Source: Ectocarpus siliculosus (Eukaryota; Sar; Phaeophyceae; Ectocarpales; Ectocarpaceae). From it: DNA of 64,000 nt. The notes beneath the pieces were generated by a model that was not told the origin of the DNA, did not search any database, and worked only from the letters and a program-made list of their open reading frames with translations. Positions 1 through 13,200 of this stretch are shown one piece after another (position 1 is the stretch's first letter; each line of letters opens with the position of its first letter). Location: positions 1,111,634 to 1,175,633 of the forward strand of contig FN649741.1 in NCBI GenBank assembly GCA_000310025.1, in the 5' to 3' direction. The position numbers were made by a program, and so were the translations under genes.

Positions 1-157
1 GACCCCACGCACTCGTAGAGCTACCAGAGCGAGAGACTTCTGCAGCCCCCTCCCCTACTTCGCTGATTCCTCTCTTTCGGGTTCCAACAACCCTTTCGCG
101 GTTCGCCGGTCCGTCCCCTCCCATCCTAAGGAGTTCACAAAACGAACGAGAACAATG

Positions 158-550
158 CTAGCGCGATGGTGCAGGGCTCGAATTTGAGTCTAGCCACTTT
201 TGAACGTTCTCGTTCCGAATCCACACCTCCCCCCCTCTCCCGTCTGGTAAAAGCTTCATCTTGTCCCTGAAGTCTATGTAGCCATCACCATCCCTGGCGT
301 TCTTCCGCCTCCTGCGTTCCTCGTTTTCCATGAAAGCCTTCAGCGCTTCGTACGAGGCCCTCGTATCCCTTTGCAAGTCTGTGTCGATGGCGCCGTCACC
401 CGAAACAGCACGAAGTAGCGCGTCCTCGTCGAGAGTGCGGTCGACGATCTCACCCAACAACCCGTCCTGCACGTCCTTCAGGAAACCCGAGACATCCACG
501 TTCAATCCCGTCACCGCGTTCAGCGCCACCTTCGCGGTCACCAAGGTCAC
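158..550 (-). CDS. ROCO last exon with stop codon
   Basis: 393 nt including TAG at 158-160, with a TCCCAG acceptor. It reads VTLVTAKVALNAVTGLNVDV, then GEIVDRTLDEDALLRAVSG, then ASYEALKAFMENEERRRRKN, and ends close to ENVQKWLDSNSS. It is acidic to basic, helical, and without a transmembrane segment. Confidence 0.85.
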   Translation of the reverse strand: MTLVTAKVALNAVTGLNVDVSGFLKDVQDGLLGEIVDRTLDEDALLRAVSGDGAIDTDLQRDTRASYEALKAFMENEERRRRKNARDGDGYIDFRDKMKLLPDGRGGEVWIRNENVQKWLDSNSSPAPSR

Positions 551-3500
551 CTGGGAAGAGAACACAAAAAATTAGAGCGACAAAGAAATCAACCGCAGCT
601 CATCTTTACTACGGTTCAAGCATACCCGACCAACCCAGCCCCGTTATTCGGAGCCTTACAACTTAACAAGTTCTTCACGGGGAGGGGGGGTGTACTCATA
701 CGGAGGGGGGGGGGGATGAGAAGTGTAGAATAGAACGCCACCGGAAACAGCAGTGTCACCTACTCCAACCGGCCTCTTCCAAAACCCTTGTCTTACCTGA
801 AGGACAGGTGATATTTTCTTCACCCAGTCACGCATCTCCCGAAATCGATAGCCTTCACCACCAGGGCCGCACGGCACCTCAGTCATGTCGACCGGGCACA
901 AGAAGTGCAGGGTCATGTCCTTCTTTCCCATGCCACGAAGTTTGCTCGGGAGACACCTTTTCCACCCTGTGGCCCTCGAAGATCTGCCACCATTTCCATC
1001 CTTCTTGACAACCACAAGGCGGGGGTAAAGGTAGTTCGGGGCCTGTAAGTTCTTCAGGCGCATCAGGCTTTCCTGGGTGCTTTCTAGCACCGTGTCCAGC
1101 CTTCCCGTCATCACCTTCATAGCGATGGCCATGTCTTCGATCTTTCGCAACAACTCATCCTCGGTCTTGGAGCTACCCTGTGACAAACATGACGGAAAGA
1201 CAGGCGCAGGATAGCAACACTCAGAATATGACAGCAATTGTAGAACCTCTTCGCCCTGAAACAAGAACCACGATATTTCACAAACGGTGCGGATGAGTCG
1301 GGCATGACAGGGTGGTGGATGTACTGTTGTAGAGTAGCCATGTCAACATATGCTTCTGGACACCCTTTGTGACCGGGGGTGTTAGGATACATTCCAACAT
1401 GGCCCGTTTCGACTCATACCATCGGAACGTGATCGTGTCCTACACTTGTGCGGACAGATAGGAGTGAGGGAACCCGGCAATATCGGGATTGTGCCTCCGA
1501 TCACTGCCTGTGCTATGTACTGCTCTCTGTCTGCCTTACACAAGACCAAGCCACCGACGACACCAACCCGCATAACTAAAAACGCCACACCATGGCCCCT
1601 GTCGTCAGTGGGTAATGGGTTGGGTGGGTGACTGTGGCTGAGTACAGGTGGAAGGTAACATTTTAGACTGTCTGAAGTTGAAGTTGACGTCGCTTGGCTA
1701 TTCCGAGCAAGCGTGGGGGAAACTTCCCAATCGATCACCGCACGCCACGAGCAACGGGATACACATCACCTTACGTTTCAGAACGCACCGAACGTTCGTA
1801 AGGCTACTGAAACAGCCCAGAGATCGATGTAAGTTGGTTCGTCCGGTAGGGTCCACAAATCGGCACAGCTCGTCCGTGGAAGAACCCAAGGTTGTTTTTG
1901 TCCCACCGGATATTTCAGGAATACATGTGGCAATCCAATGGAAGACACGCCATCTATTCTCACCGTCGGGCAAGAGAAGTACTGACTCTCCAGGACGACA
2001 AACCTGGCCTTCACCTCCCGGAAAATCACGTCTGTCGTGCGACATGAGCGGAAGAAATTAGTCAGTGCCTACCTAACATTTTCTTCGCCTACGCACCATG
2101 TGATGCCCGCAATGCGGTTGCCCCGTGCGTAGCCAGCGAGGGGTGACGACAGCGGTCGAAGTCGGACTGGGTTGGGTCTGACCAAGTGCATTTGACCGCA
2201 CCGTTACCGACGACTGCACTTTCCGCACTGATTCTTGCGACATGTACACGAAAGCCAACCTCAATGACGACCCCCAGCACCAACGGCGGCAGAAACGGTG
2301 CCATTTTCTGGTAGCTTCCATTTTTGGCTACTGCTTCTGCTGCTGCTCCCCGCACCGCCTTCTCCCCCGCTATTGACCCCGCAATGGTGATATAGACAAC
2401 GCAACAGACCTATTGTAGCACCTCGTTATCATTCAAACGTCGTACACAAACTATCAGTAGGAGTGCTGGCTGAAACGCACGACTCATGGGTCAACCAAGC
2501 CCATCAAAAGACGCCGAAATAGGTCGAAATTTTAACCATTGCCGAAAACATGTGAGAGAATGCGCGGGTCGGAGTCATCGAAGAGGATTGTGCAAAACGA
2601 AATTTTCGAAGCAATTTGAACTCGGTTTCCCACAGGGGTAAGAGTTGGACAGAGTTGCGACGACTTGCAACACACTCCAGTAGCGGCCCGACCGGGTTTG
2701 TTTGTGGCATCGCCAGTGGAGCATGGGGGATATATTGCGTTGCAACGCTTTGTTGCAATGACATTCTCTCGCTTTTTGGTATTGGGGCTCTAACGCTGAA
2801 TGCATGCAATGCTGCACGAATTGCAGCGTGGCAGAATTATACAAGACTTGTCATCTGTTCGGTGGAAATAACGTGGTCAATTATCGGAGTACAACGTAAG
2901 AACACGTGGCCGTACCCATTATTTTCGTATAGAGCCGGTCGTTCTTCGTTCTTCCACATTACCAAAACCAAACTGGCAGTCTACCCTGCTTGCCACCACT
3001 TGTACGCCACTGGTTTCAACAAGAAATTCTGACGCGTCTGGTTTTGAGGGTGCATTAGCCTTATTGGTCACGTAGCAAGCGCAGTCTATCGTACAGCAAT
3101 ACACCCGTGGTGCATCCGATCTGATCCGATCCGATCCTTGGTGATCAATTCAATACCGGAGGTTGAACCATGGGCATGAAAAACAACTACTACACACGAG
3201 TATCGCGGGCACGATCTAATTCAGTACAACACATCGAAGCTATCGTGCGGGGTGTGCATGAACTAGCAGAACCTAGAGGTTGAATGTAATTCCTGCGCAG
3301 GGGTCAGAGCGATCGCGCAACTCGCACTTGTTTTACAGGGGATACGACAATGAACATGTTAGGCTGAAAAAAACATGGCCCACCCGTGCCTTCACATTGT
3401 CAAGCATACCTCGGTCCAGTCGGATATCCACCAAGCAGACCAGATCGATAGCCGCGGCCCCGAGGCCCCTGGTTTCAGGACTGCAACGTGGGCATTTGCG

Positions 3501-6500
3501 TTCCAGAAACTTGTCTCCAGCGCGATTCACCTGAAAAAATGGTGACATGCAAGAGGTTGTCCTGTTTATCAGTGTTACCAGGAGTGGGCAGACTGGGAGA
3601 TACGCGTAGAGCCGGATATTACGGCAAACCCCTATTGGGTCGTGAATTATAGTCTTGAATGCCAAGTGAAAAGGACACCACGCATGGCAGCAGCGAAAAC
3701 TATAAGTCGCATCTCCCGCATGCACGAGTACACAACCATCATAAACAAGAAAACCGAAACCCACATTCCTGCACCCCGGCTTCCCCAAACACCTCATGGC
3801 AAAGCGTAAAGCTCCAGCAACCACCGGAAAATTGCTATGGCGTGACAGCATAGACCCCGCACGAAACCAACACCTATTCAAATTTTGAGGTGGGACCGAA
3901 TTTTTGCACATTGCTGTGCTCCCAGTTCTCGAAAGCGCCTACATTGTACAACTATGGGATATCGACACAAGAAAAAAAAAATCTCCCGAAGTACAACTCA
4001 CAAAAAGGCACTGTACAACAGGAACCCCATGATGAAGCATCGCCAACCTGATGCGAGTGCACATTGCACGAAACAAATACGGCCAACTCCGACACAAGAT
4101 TGAGTGTTTCGATTAGCGTGCCCGACAATCGATGATAAGATGTTGCACAAAACCATCACCGCCAGGTCCGACATGAGATTGATAATTTCGTACACCGCGC
4201 GTCCAAACGATCGTAAGAGTACCCCTTGCTGGTGGCAGCTATGGGCCCCTAGACTACACGAGTGCGTGAAAAGGCTTACCTTGTTGGCGAAGGGCATCTC
4301 GTTACCATGCTGAGGACACTTCAAACAGCCTTTCCAGCGCAGTCCTGGAAAATCCACCAGCATCAAGCTCACGGCAGACATGACGTATGACAGCGCCACC
4401 CACGGAGCTGGAGTGCTGATATCGCCGAAAATCTGAGCAGTGAGCTCATTGTCAGTGGATGAGTATTCCACAACCACAGCGAATATCCCGCGCCCATCTA
4501 GGTCGCCGAGACCACCATGCACCAGAACCCCATATCGCCAGAAGGTTTGCACGTCACCAAGACCGCAGCACCGTGTCAGCACCTTTTCAATCGCACCAGG
4601 CGGTACACCGAGGAAAATCTCCCAACTGGCGCTGAATGCCGGGGTGTGCTTTGAGCAGAATGTGTCGATCACTTCGCCGACACTCTCGGGGCGGTGTGGC
4701 TCTAGCCTAAGCAGAACTACCAGGCCGGCATCAGGATCGCCTTCAAGCGGGAAAGTGAGACCAACGGATACAAGGGTAGGGAGGACATACTCCGACAGAC
4801 CATGCGGCCACATGGCATTCGCCAACCTGGGCTCAAGCACGCCCTCGCTCTTGAGCCTGTCCCACGAATCGATGTCTGACTGGTCGTGGAGGGTGATGCG
4901 CGTGTCGCCCGTGTCCCCAAGCTTCACGCGGCCGTCAAAGGTCCGTTGATCCTTGTGATTGAGCAAGGGCTTGAGGATTCTCGACAGCCAAACGACGTCC
5001 AGAAAGACAAATTTCTCGTGGCGGACGAGTGATCCGTCGAACTCCCTGCACGCACGATGTTGTCAAGCCAAGTGGCGGAGTTGGGAAATCCGCCCAAGAG
5101 TGAGTTCACAAAGCATGAGGAACCGTGCACAGAAGCGGCCTCGCCGCCTCTTTTCCGCAATGAGCCCAACACAAAGCCTGGTTGCTCATCATTCGAGTAG
5201 GTTCACAGAGGATAGCGATATTGTACCTACTATTGCCAGCAGGCCCCAACACGTGACGAAACCGGTGGCTCCATGTCGGACTTTCACTTTGATCAACGTT
5301 GTACCTAATGGAGAGAGCTCCCTCCAAGGCATTCATCATGTTTGTGACGGTGATTCCTCTCCGCTCAAGCTCGTCCACTGTTTCCTGCCATTTGGTGCCG
5401 AGCTCCTCGACCGTGATCCCCTGATACACGTCTGCTTTGCCCCCCGTTTCCGTCTCATCTCCTCTGTCAGGTTCGGGAGACTTGCGTAATACCACCTCCA
5501 CGGGATCTCTGGGCAACCAACGTCCAAACAAAACCAGGGTCAAGGGCTATTCATATATCCCGTCGCCGGTGCTTGTCGCGTGATAGTGTTCGAAGACTGC
5601 ATCCAAGCAACTGACAATATCGGCTACTGGTGCAACTAAGCCAAAAACCAACGCAACGAGAGTTCGAACGAAGGCGACTCGCGAACAACACAATCATATG
5701 TATAGATTCCACAACCGCAGAAAGCGAATTGGACGGGGTTTGGGCGGGAAGGCGAATAGCATTCCCGACGTACCCACCGCTCCACGTGGTAGTCACAAAA
5801 GTGTTCTTCGTTGACTTAGCTATCGAGACGGGACCGAGGTGGAACGATCGGTTCTACTTCCTCTTTGGGGGATTCAGTAGCCCTATCAACCTCAAGTATC
5901 CCTCGACTGTTCGCCGTGACAATTTAGGAACATTTCATTTCTGTAAGTGGCGAGCGTATAGGTGGGTCTCTCCGGCTATCTTTGACTTGGGGCCATGGGA
6001 CTACGTTTCGTTGCCATGACAAGCGCCGAAAAGCATGTACTGAGTAGAGGTCTATACTGACGCGAAGAAACAACCACGACCACGACCACCGCCATCACCG
6101 CCGACAACAAGACCGACAGCCAACAACGACGACCAACTGGGCTGTTACACCCCGCAGGCTCTAGGCTTGCTGTCGACACCCTCTCGTGCAGAACCCAAAG
6201 ACAGGGACCCAGATGGTATTCAGGTTCTTCCGTGTTTCAATACACTGTAGTGGCAAATAATGTCTAGGTACACTTTGAGTATTTTGTCGTGCCATGAGCT
6301 CCAAGTAGCGGTGCTATGGTGCGCACGAGCCTCCAACAATGAAGAGCTACACATATTGTTTTCGCGGTGGTGAGCAAACGAAAGCTTGTTTAGGAGCGCC
6401 GCGAACCCCAAAATATTGATGGTTTTTCGTCAGTGCTTCGAGGTGGACTTTCGCCAAATCTCCTCCATATGGGGGTTCAACCCTATCCCAGGAAGTGCGG

Positions 6501-9500
6501 TAAGCTACGTGTCCAGGTTGCCCCCGGCGTCGACGTACCAATGTATCCAAACTCGTTGTAGAGCCCAAGCATGAAGTCATGATCAAGCTCACCGTCCATG
6601 CTCGAGAGCTTCCAGAACAGCGAGGGCAACATCCCAGCTGCGAGGAAGCACCATCTGAGCTCCGCGGAGACCCCTTCCGTCAGGCTTGTTGACGAGCCGG
6701 TGAAGAAAACTGGGCGAGGGTTGATCGTCTTCCACGTTTCGCCAGTCGCACGCCCAACCCCCCTTCCACACATGGTTCCCAGCGCTTCTCTCGCCGTGCT
6801 CACCAACTCTTATTGGGAAGCAGCTCGTGAGGCAAACGTGAGGCTCCAACCGCACGGGCTGCATACCATTGCGAACCCAGCCCGATAGCCACGTCCGACA
6901 GGAATTCTCCATTCTACTGCCAATTTCCCCTGCGTTCCCGCCCACCAGGTCACACTTGGTGGCGACGAGGATGACGTCGTTGTCGGGGACGCGTCGAGAT
7001 ATCGATCGCAACCAATCGCAAACCCGCAATTCTTCCAGCTTGCGGCAGTCTTCCTGCTCAACCTCACCACAGTCTTCGCTACCTCGCCGCTGTCCGAACT
7101 CCCCCGCGTTGCACACGAGCACGCAAACCGACCGTGGCGTCAGGAACATCTGCAGCAGCCCCGTGTAGGCGACCTGTTGAACGTGCGTAATGTGGTTCAA
7201 ACATCAAACACCATCGACCTCGTGGCCTCTCATACTCGCGGAATGCACCTAGCCCAAATCTAGACCGGGGGGAAGATTCCATTTGGCGCGGTAAAGCAAG
7301 TACTTACAAAGTGTGGTCCACTCACAATACACGTTCAATTCCTGCACCATCAAGTGGCATTTTCAAGCTTGCCTTGCGTAAGCAACGTGATGAAAAAATG
7401 AGGGATTGACACCCAGTAAATATATAAACTACGCAGCGCACAGTATAAACCATACAAGCGCTGGAATCTTACCCCCTGGCGCAACAACACATTCGTATCA
7501 ACTATTCCGTGGCCACGCCAGATCAAGGTTGTCGATCTCGTGGCCGCAACCCCCAACGAGACGACACGGAACAACAGAAGCCGTGGGTTCTCTCCACCAG
7601 GGCACCCACTACAAAAGAGCCTTGGGTTCTCATTGGCTTAAGGGGACTCGCAAGGATGCGCTCCGAATGCTAAGAGTTTGGACGCAATTATTTCGGGGCC
7701 GGCCAAAGGAACGCACCCAAACGGCCTCGGTCGTTTTGCCGTTTCCCCCGACTGAGGCCAAACGCCTTGAACGAATTCGGCGCACATGCCTCGATGAGCA
7801 CAAACTTCATTACAGCCCCGCGACCTCCAAGCACTCTACACCCGTGCTGCCAACCCGGGTGATACATGTCGCAGGCCTTCGGTGAAGCAAGTCTTGCAGT
7901 GCATGATATGATGTACCAGGTATTTGAACTTATTCGGTGCCGCGTGAGACAACTCTCAATGGCAGGGCAAGCTCAAAGGTATTCGGAGATATTGAGTGCA
8001 GGATTTCGTTTCGTTGGCAATACTTTCTCCACGCATGTAAGGCGGAGAGCGAATGCTCCTGGGCGACGGTCTCACGCAACACCTCCGCCAAGCACCCATC
8101 GTAAACGCTTCGGTATGAACAACACCTGTCACCTGTCCAGCACAGTCGTACACCCGGACGGATGAGCCGTCTAGCTCCATGGGTTCCACGTTCGCAAACA
8201 CAGTGCTCTCCTCATTCCACTTGCCCGTAGGAGATGCTTTGTTGGCCTTCATGCTTTGGCGCAAGCTGCCACAAATAAGAGACGAGTTTCCAACAAATAC
8301 GCAGCATGAATGACGGGGAGATCTAGGAATAGGGTCGTTGGGGCGCAACAAAGTTGAACCGCCGCGGTTGGTTTGTGGCAGTCTACACTCGAAAGCATGT
8401 TGATGCGCGGGGGGGGCAAACAGAGTAGCACGGTGTGGGGCAGGTTTGGTAGGAGGAGTGAACTGGAGACAAAGAGTAGTCCAAACAATGTGGTTGGAAA
8501 AGAACGTGCAAAGTGTTTGGTTGAGGAGGACGAGGCGGGAGGGTGGGAAAGGAGAAAGGGGTGCCATTGATGACAACCTCTATTTAGCAATCCGTACAAT
8601 TGCGGCGCAGCGGCAATTTCAATTTGACCAGCGTAGGCCGAGGGTTGAGCCATACGGACAGGTAATCTTGAAGCGAATAGTAGATACAGTTGGAACCCTG
8701 AATGCGTATTGGTTCGTTTCCGAAACCGATTCAGATGTCCGTGTAAATAGTGGCTGGGTTGTTCTGTATGTGTATGACAATGTCATGACGAACTTGTCCA
8801 TGATGTCCTGGGTCACCAAAGGCTTTTCTAGCGATTACTCTGAGGAAACACCTTCCACCATCTACTTCTTCCCCAATTGCAAATTGGGGTTTTAGCCAGC
8901 ACAATCCCGCAAAAAAGCCATAGAGAAATCTTGCCCGAAAATTACATACTTTAATCAAGTGAAAAAAGTGATCGGAATCGATAGATTATTAAGTGAAAAA
9001 ACTGATCGGAATCGATAGATTAATCAAGTGAAAAATGTGATCGGAATCGGTAGATCAATCATGTGAAACTTGTCACACTTTCTCAACTCTTAAATCAAGT
9101 GAAACTTGTCCCACTTGCTCAGCTCTTAAATCAAATGATAACCAAACCTAGCCAAACCAAACCAAAGGCAACCAAAACCAACCCAACCCAACCCAACCCA
9201 ACCCAACCCAACCCAACGGCGACGAACGACGAAGCGACGGCGGCGAATCAACCCCAACCCCAACCCCAACCCAACCCAATCTAACCAAACCTAACCTAAC
9301 CAAACCAAACTGCTGTGAGCCAGCATGCAAGCCAAGCCAACCCCAAGCCAACCCCAAGCCAACCAAACCAAAAACTGCTGTGTGCGTGCCAGCACGCATG
9401 CCAACCCAACCCCAACCCAACCCCAACCCAACCCAACCCAATCTAACCAAACCTAACCAAACCAAACCAAAACTGCTGTGTGCCAGCACGCATGCATGCC

Positions 9501-10193
9501 CCTTTCTGGAGGAGGCACGCAGCGCCTGCCACCAGCAGCGCGGGTGACACACACGTGACACAACGACGGCGTTGAATCAGCTGCGTGCGTCTGGCACACA
9601 ACATACACATACATATACATATCTCTCTACTGCTGCTATGTGGACTTTGCGACCCCTGAGCCCGAAGAGCATGAACCCACCAGAAGTAGTTTCTTGGTCT
9701 GGACCAACATGATGATCATCTCAGATCGACTCCAATAATGGGACCTTTCGTCTGCGCGAACATGACCATGACAACAACTTTACACACTATTACTATTACT
9801 GCTGTGGGGTGTCGAACAATGAATGGTGGGTGAAACAACGGACCAGCGGGACAACAGCAGTATTATACTGCTGTGTGCAGCACGTGCTTCACTTCCTTCT
9901 GGAACGGGGCACGCGAACAACATAACGGAGGTTGCGTCCTTTGATTTTCCACGCGTGTCACACCGCACAGAGCGGCTACGTCGATCGCACATCCCTTGGC
10001 ATGCTGGTTCGAGACGTTGTCCCTCCACCTTACAATGCCGCCAAAGAAGAAAGCCAAGAAAATTCATGTTCCATGGCAAGAACGACAAAGAGATAACCCG
10101 TAATTTTTTCAGCACACGTAGTCCTGCTGACGAGTATGACGATCCAAACAAGTCATCCGCGTGGCCAGATATAGCTCAGTGGATCCATGTACT

Positions 10194-10229
<36 letters not shown>

Positions 10230-13200
10230 CTTTTTGGTGTAGTATATGCCCGGTGTGTCTCTTTTGTCTCTCCCGGACAGATACTTGTATGGTTGGAGGG
10301 GAAAAGGATTAGGAAAGGATTCCTGCGGAGGAAAATGGTTCATTACAAAGGGCATCATCATCATTTCCCGTCAGCTCAAGGTGCATTTCCGAAATCAGGG
10401 TACACTTCTAGAGAACAGTAACCACGGCAGGATTTACCCCACCCTTTGCAGGATGCGACGGGGCGAAAGTGGGCCTTCACCAATATCTGAGTTAATTTCA
10501 TGCTGTTGAATGTATGTACCCAGCTGAGGCGCTTTTCGACCTGCGTATACCGTTGTGTGTCGTTTGCCGAAAAGGAAAAAATGCAAATCTACATAAGTTA
10601 ACTACTAATATATGGATGGCGCGAGTGATCGCGCATTCTCCCACCGTAGACCGACTTTTAAAACTAAATTACTCCACAACTAAGAGAGCATCAGTGCCGA
10701 AACGAGAGGTTTGGAAGATCTCGTTCAGAACTTCCTTCGATCTCTCGCCAGGTTTTCGGCTTTGGAGCGATCCACCTAGCTGTGAGAGTCGGTCTCGAGG
10801 TGGTGTCATCAGTGTAGGTGCAAGACAAAAAGTAATCAGAGACGCGAATGGACGGTTCAGACGTGAAATGCCATGTGTGGCTACCGCTCTCCATAAAACA
10901 AACGATTCAGAGGTGAAAAGCGACAAATGTTGTGGTTGATCGATCTTGATACTATACCACACTGTGTCAACTGCGCTGTATCCAAAGATGCCGACCAACC
11001 AATGCTTGGTGCGAGTGCAGTAGTGGGTAACAGCAGGACCATCACATTGCTGACCTCGTTTTTCCCGCGCCTTCCTGCCCGACAAGTACAACCTTGACGC
11101 TGCTGCGCGTGATCCGGCAGGGCTCCGCATACAGGTCTTCGAAATATCCTCGGATACTCTTCGGACCTTTGGCCACGACCGACTCTGGTGGTTCAGTCCA
11201 TGGGTTGCCCCCGAGGCCAACGTACCTCGATGGAACAGGGTCGAGGACGTCAAGCAACCGGCACAGCTGGCTGGGCATTGTTCCACCTACTGAGCAACGT
11301 CGAGAACGCACACGAGATGGGATGAGTATCATGGCCCGCGCCACTAGTGATCACGAGGCCAGAGGGTAGTGGCTTCAGCGATAAGTCATGTTCGCAGTCC
11401 CCGCATAAACTATCCAGATTTCTCTTGAGGTGGATGCAGGATGGGTGACCACATTGAGACGTTACCGAACGAGACAGTGAAGCTACATAAGGCTGCATCG
11501 CGCAGCAGTCCCATCATCGACACACAAGGCCGTACGTACCACCAACGGACATCCCACGTAACCTTGGTGTGACAGTTTTGCTACGAGATGTTGCGCGATG
11601 TATCAGGCCTTTCATGGGTTCCACCATAGCCCAAATATTCGAAGCGGCACCCGTCAGTGAAATCGGCGGGGTCTTGCCGAGAATTATGAGACACGAGTGT
11701 GATTTACGGAAAACGAAAGGCGGCGGGGTTCCTATTTGCTGCGCAAAGATGGACGTGGCGGATGCTTTTCGTCGAGTACAAACTGGTCGCCCCGGTGGTC
11801 TGGTGGAAACCTCGAAACCGCCACTGGCAAAGTCGTGAGTTTGAACCCCCATGGAGTGAAAAAATTACAACGTTGCGCGTTGAAGCGAAAAAGCTGATTA
11901 CCACACTTCGACATTCGCACCGTTGACGAAGGAAAGGGACGGCTGGACCCTTCTCGAGAAAAAAAAAAATCAGCGCGCACCGCAGGAGGAAGGTGGGGCA
12001 CGATAATATAAAGAAAAAGAAGAAAAAATCCCCGGTGTTTATCTCCTCCTGTTTGACCCGGGATGGTTGTAGTTGTACGAAAAAATTCCAAGAAAAGTGT
12101 AGTACTCTACATGCACTGAAACACGTGTAGTACACTCTCACCACGAAAAATGGGGGACTGTCGCCGTAATAATAGGACGAAAACACACAACACACACATA
12201 TTGAGTCGGAAAAAGCACCCGTCTTCTCGTACGTCGTGGATGCCTTTCTGGTGATTGATTTTCTAGGATGGCATTTGGATGGAGGAATTCTCCTGGGTGG
12301 TGGTCCTCGGTGGCGTCAGCTACTGTACACTCTCACAGACATACGAACCAGTTCAACGTGAACGCGTTGCCGGAGGCGGACGAAATTGCACGCAACGTGC
12401 AGGTAAGAGTGTCCCCGCCTGGGGAGCCGGTAATAGGCACACCGCAGGGTGTTTCCCGTTTGAAGCCGTTTGCTGACGAGTATCTGGCATTTTCTTCGGC
12501 GACATCTACGTCGATGATATGATCAATCTGGAGGCGTGCCCTCATGGAAATGAAAAAAAATTACTTTTGCTTCTAGAAACTACTCTGTAGATCAGTTATT
12601 TCCGACCACCTCCGCATGCTTGGAAGCACAGCAGACAACCCCGTGCCGATAATATTGCAAAAGTAAATTCACAGACTGGTCGGTTCAGCAAGATATTTTG
12701 GGGTATGCAATAGACGCGTAGAGGATGACCATTGCGATTCCCACAAAAAGATCGAGGAGGCACTGGCGTTACTGGCTGAACGGCCGAACACGTATGCAAT
12801 AGACGCGTAGAGGATGACCATTGCGATTCCCACAAAAAGATCGAGGAGGCACTGGCGTTACTGGCTGAACGGCCGAACACGTGGGGGGGGGGGGGGGGGG
12901 GGGTTTTCTCCAAAATCCTGGCTTCCCGAAGGGGTTAAACCTTTTAAATCCCCTCAAAAAAGGGGAAAAAAACCCCCGGGTTTTCCCCGGACCAGGTTTT
13001 TTTTTACCCTTGGCGAAAGGCCCTGGGGGATTTTGGGAAGCCCCAAAAAAAGGGGCCCCCTCCCTGTTGGGGGGTTTCGGCCTTTTTGTTTTTTTTTTTT
13101 GGGAAGGGAAAAAACCTCCCCCCGAAAAAACAATTTTTTTTTTGGGGGTTTTCCTTTCCAAAAAAAATTTTAACCCTTTTTTAATTCCCCCGGGGGGGTT

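Noticed and set aside
5630-6019. 129-codon plus-strand frame in a ROCO intron
   Set aside because: Opposite strand to the host gene, no motif, no splice signals. A chance frame is more likely.
9178-9300. Interstitial telomere
   Set aside because: The units are mainly CCCAA and CCCCAA with irregular breaks, not the TTAGGG repeat expected for brown algae. A microsatellite explains it better.
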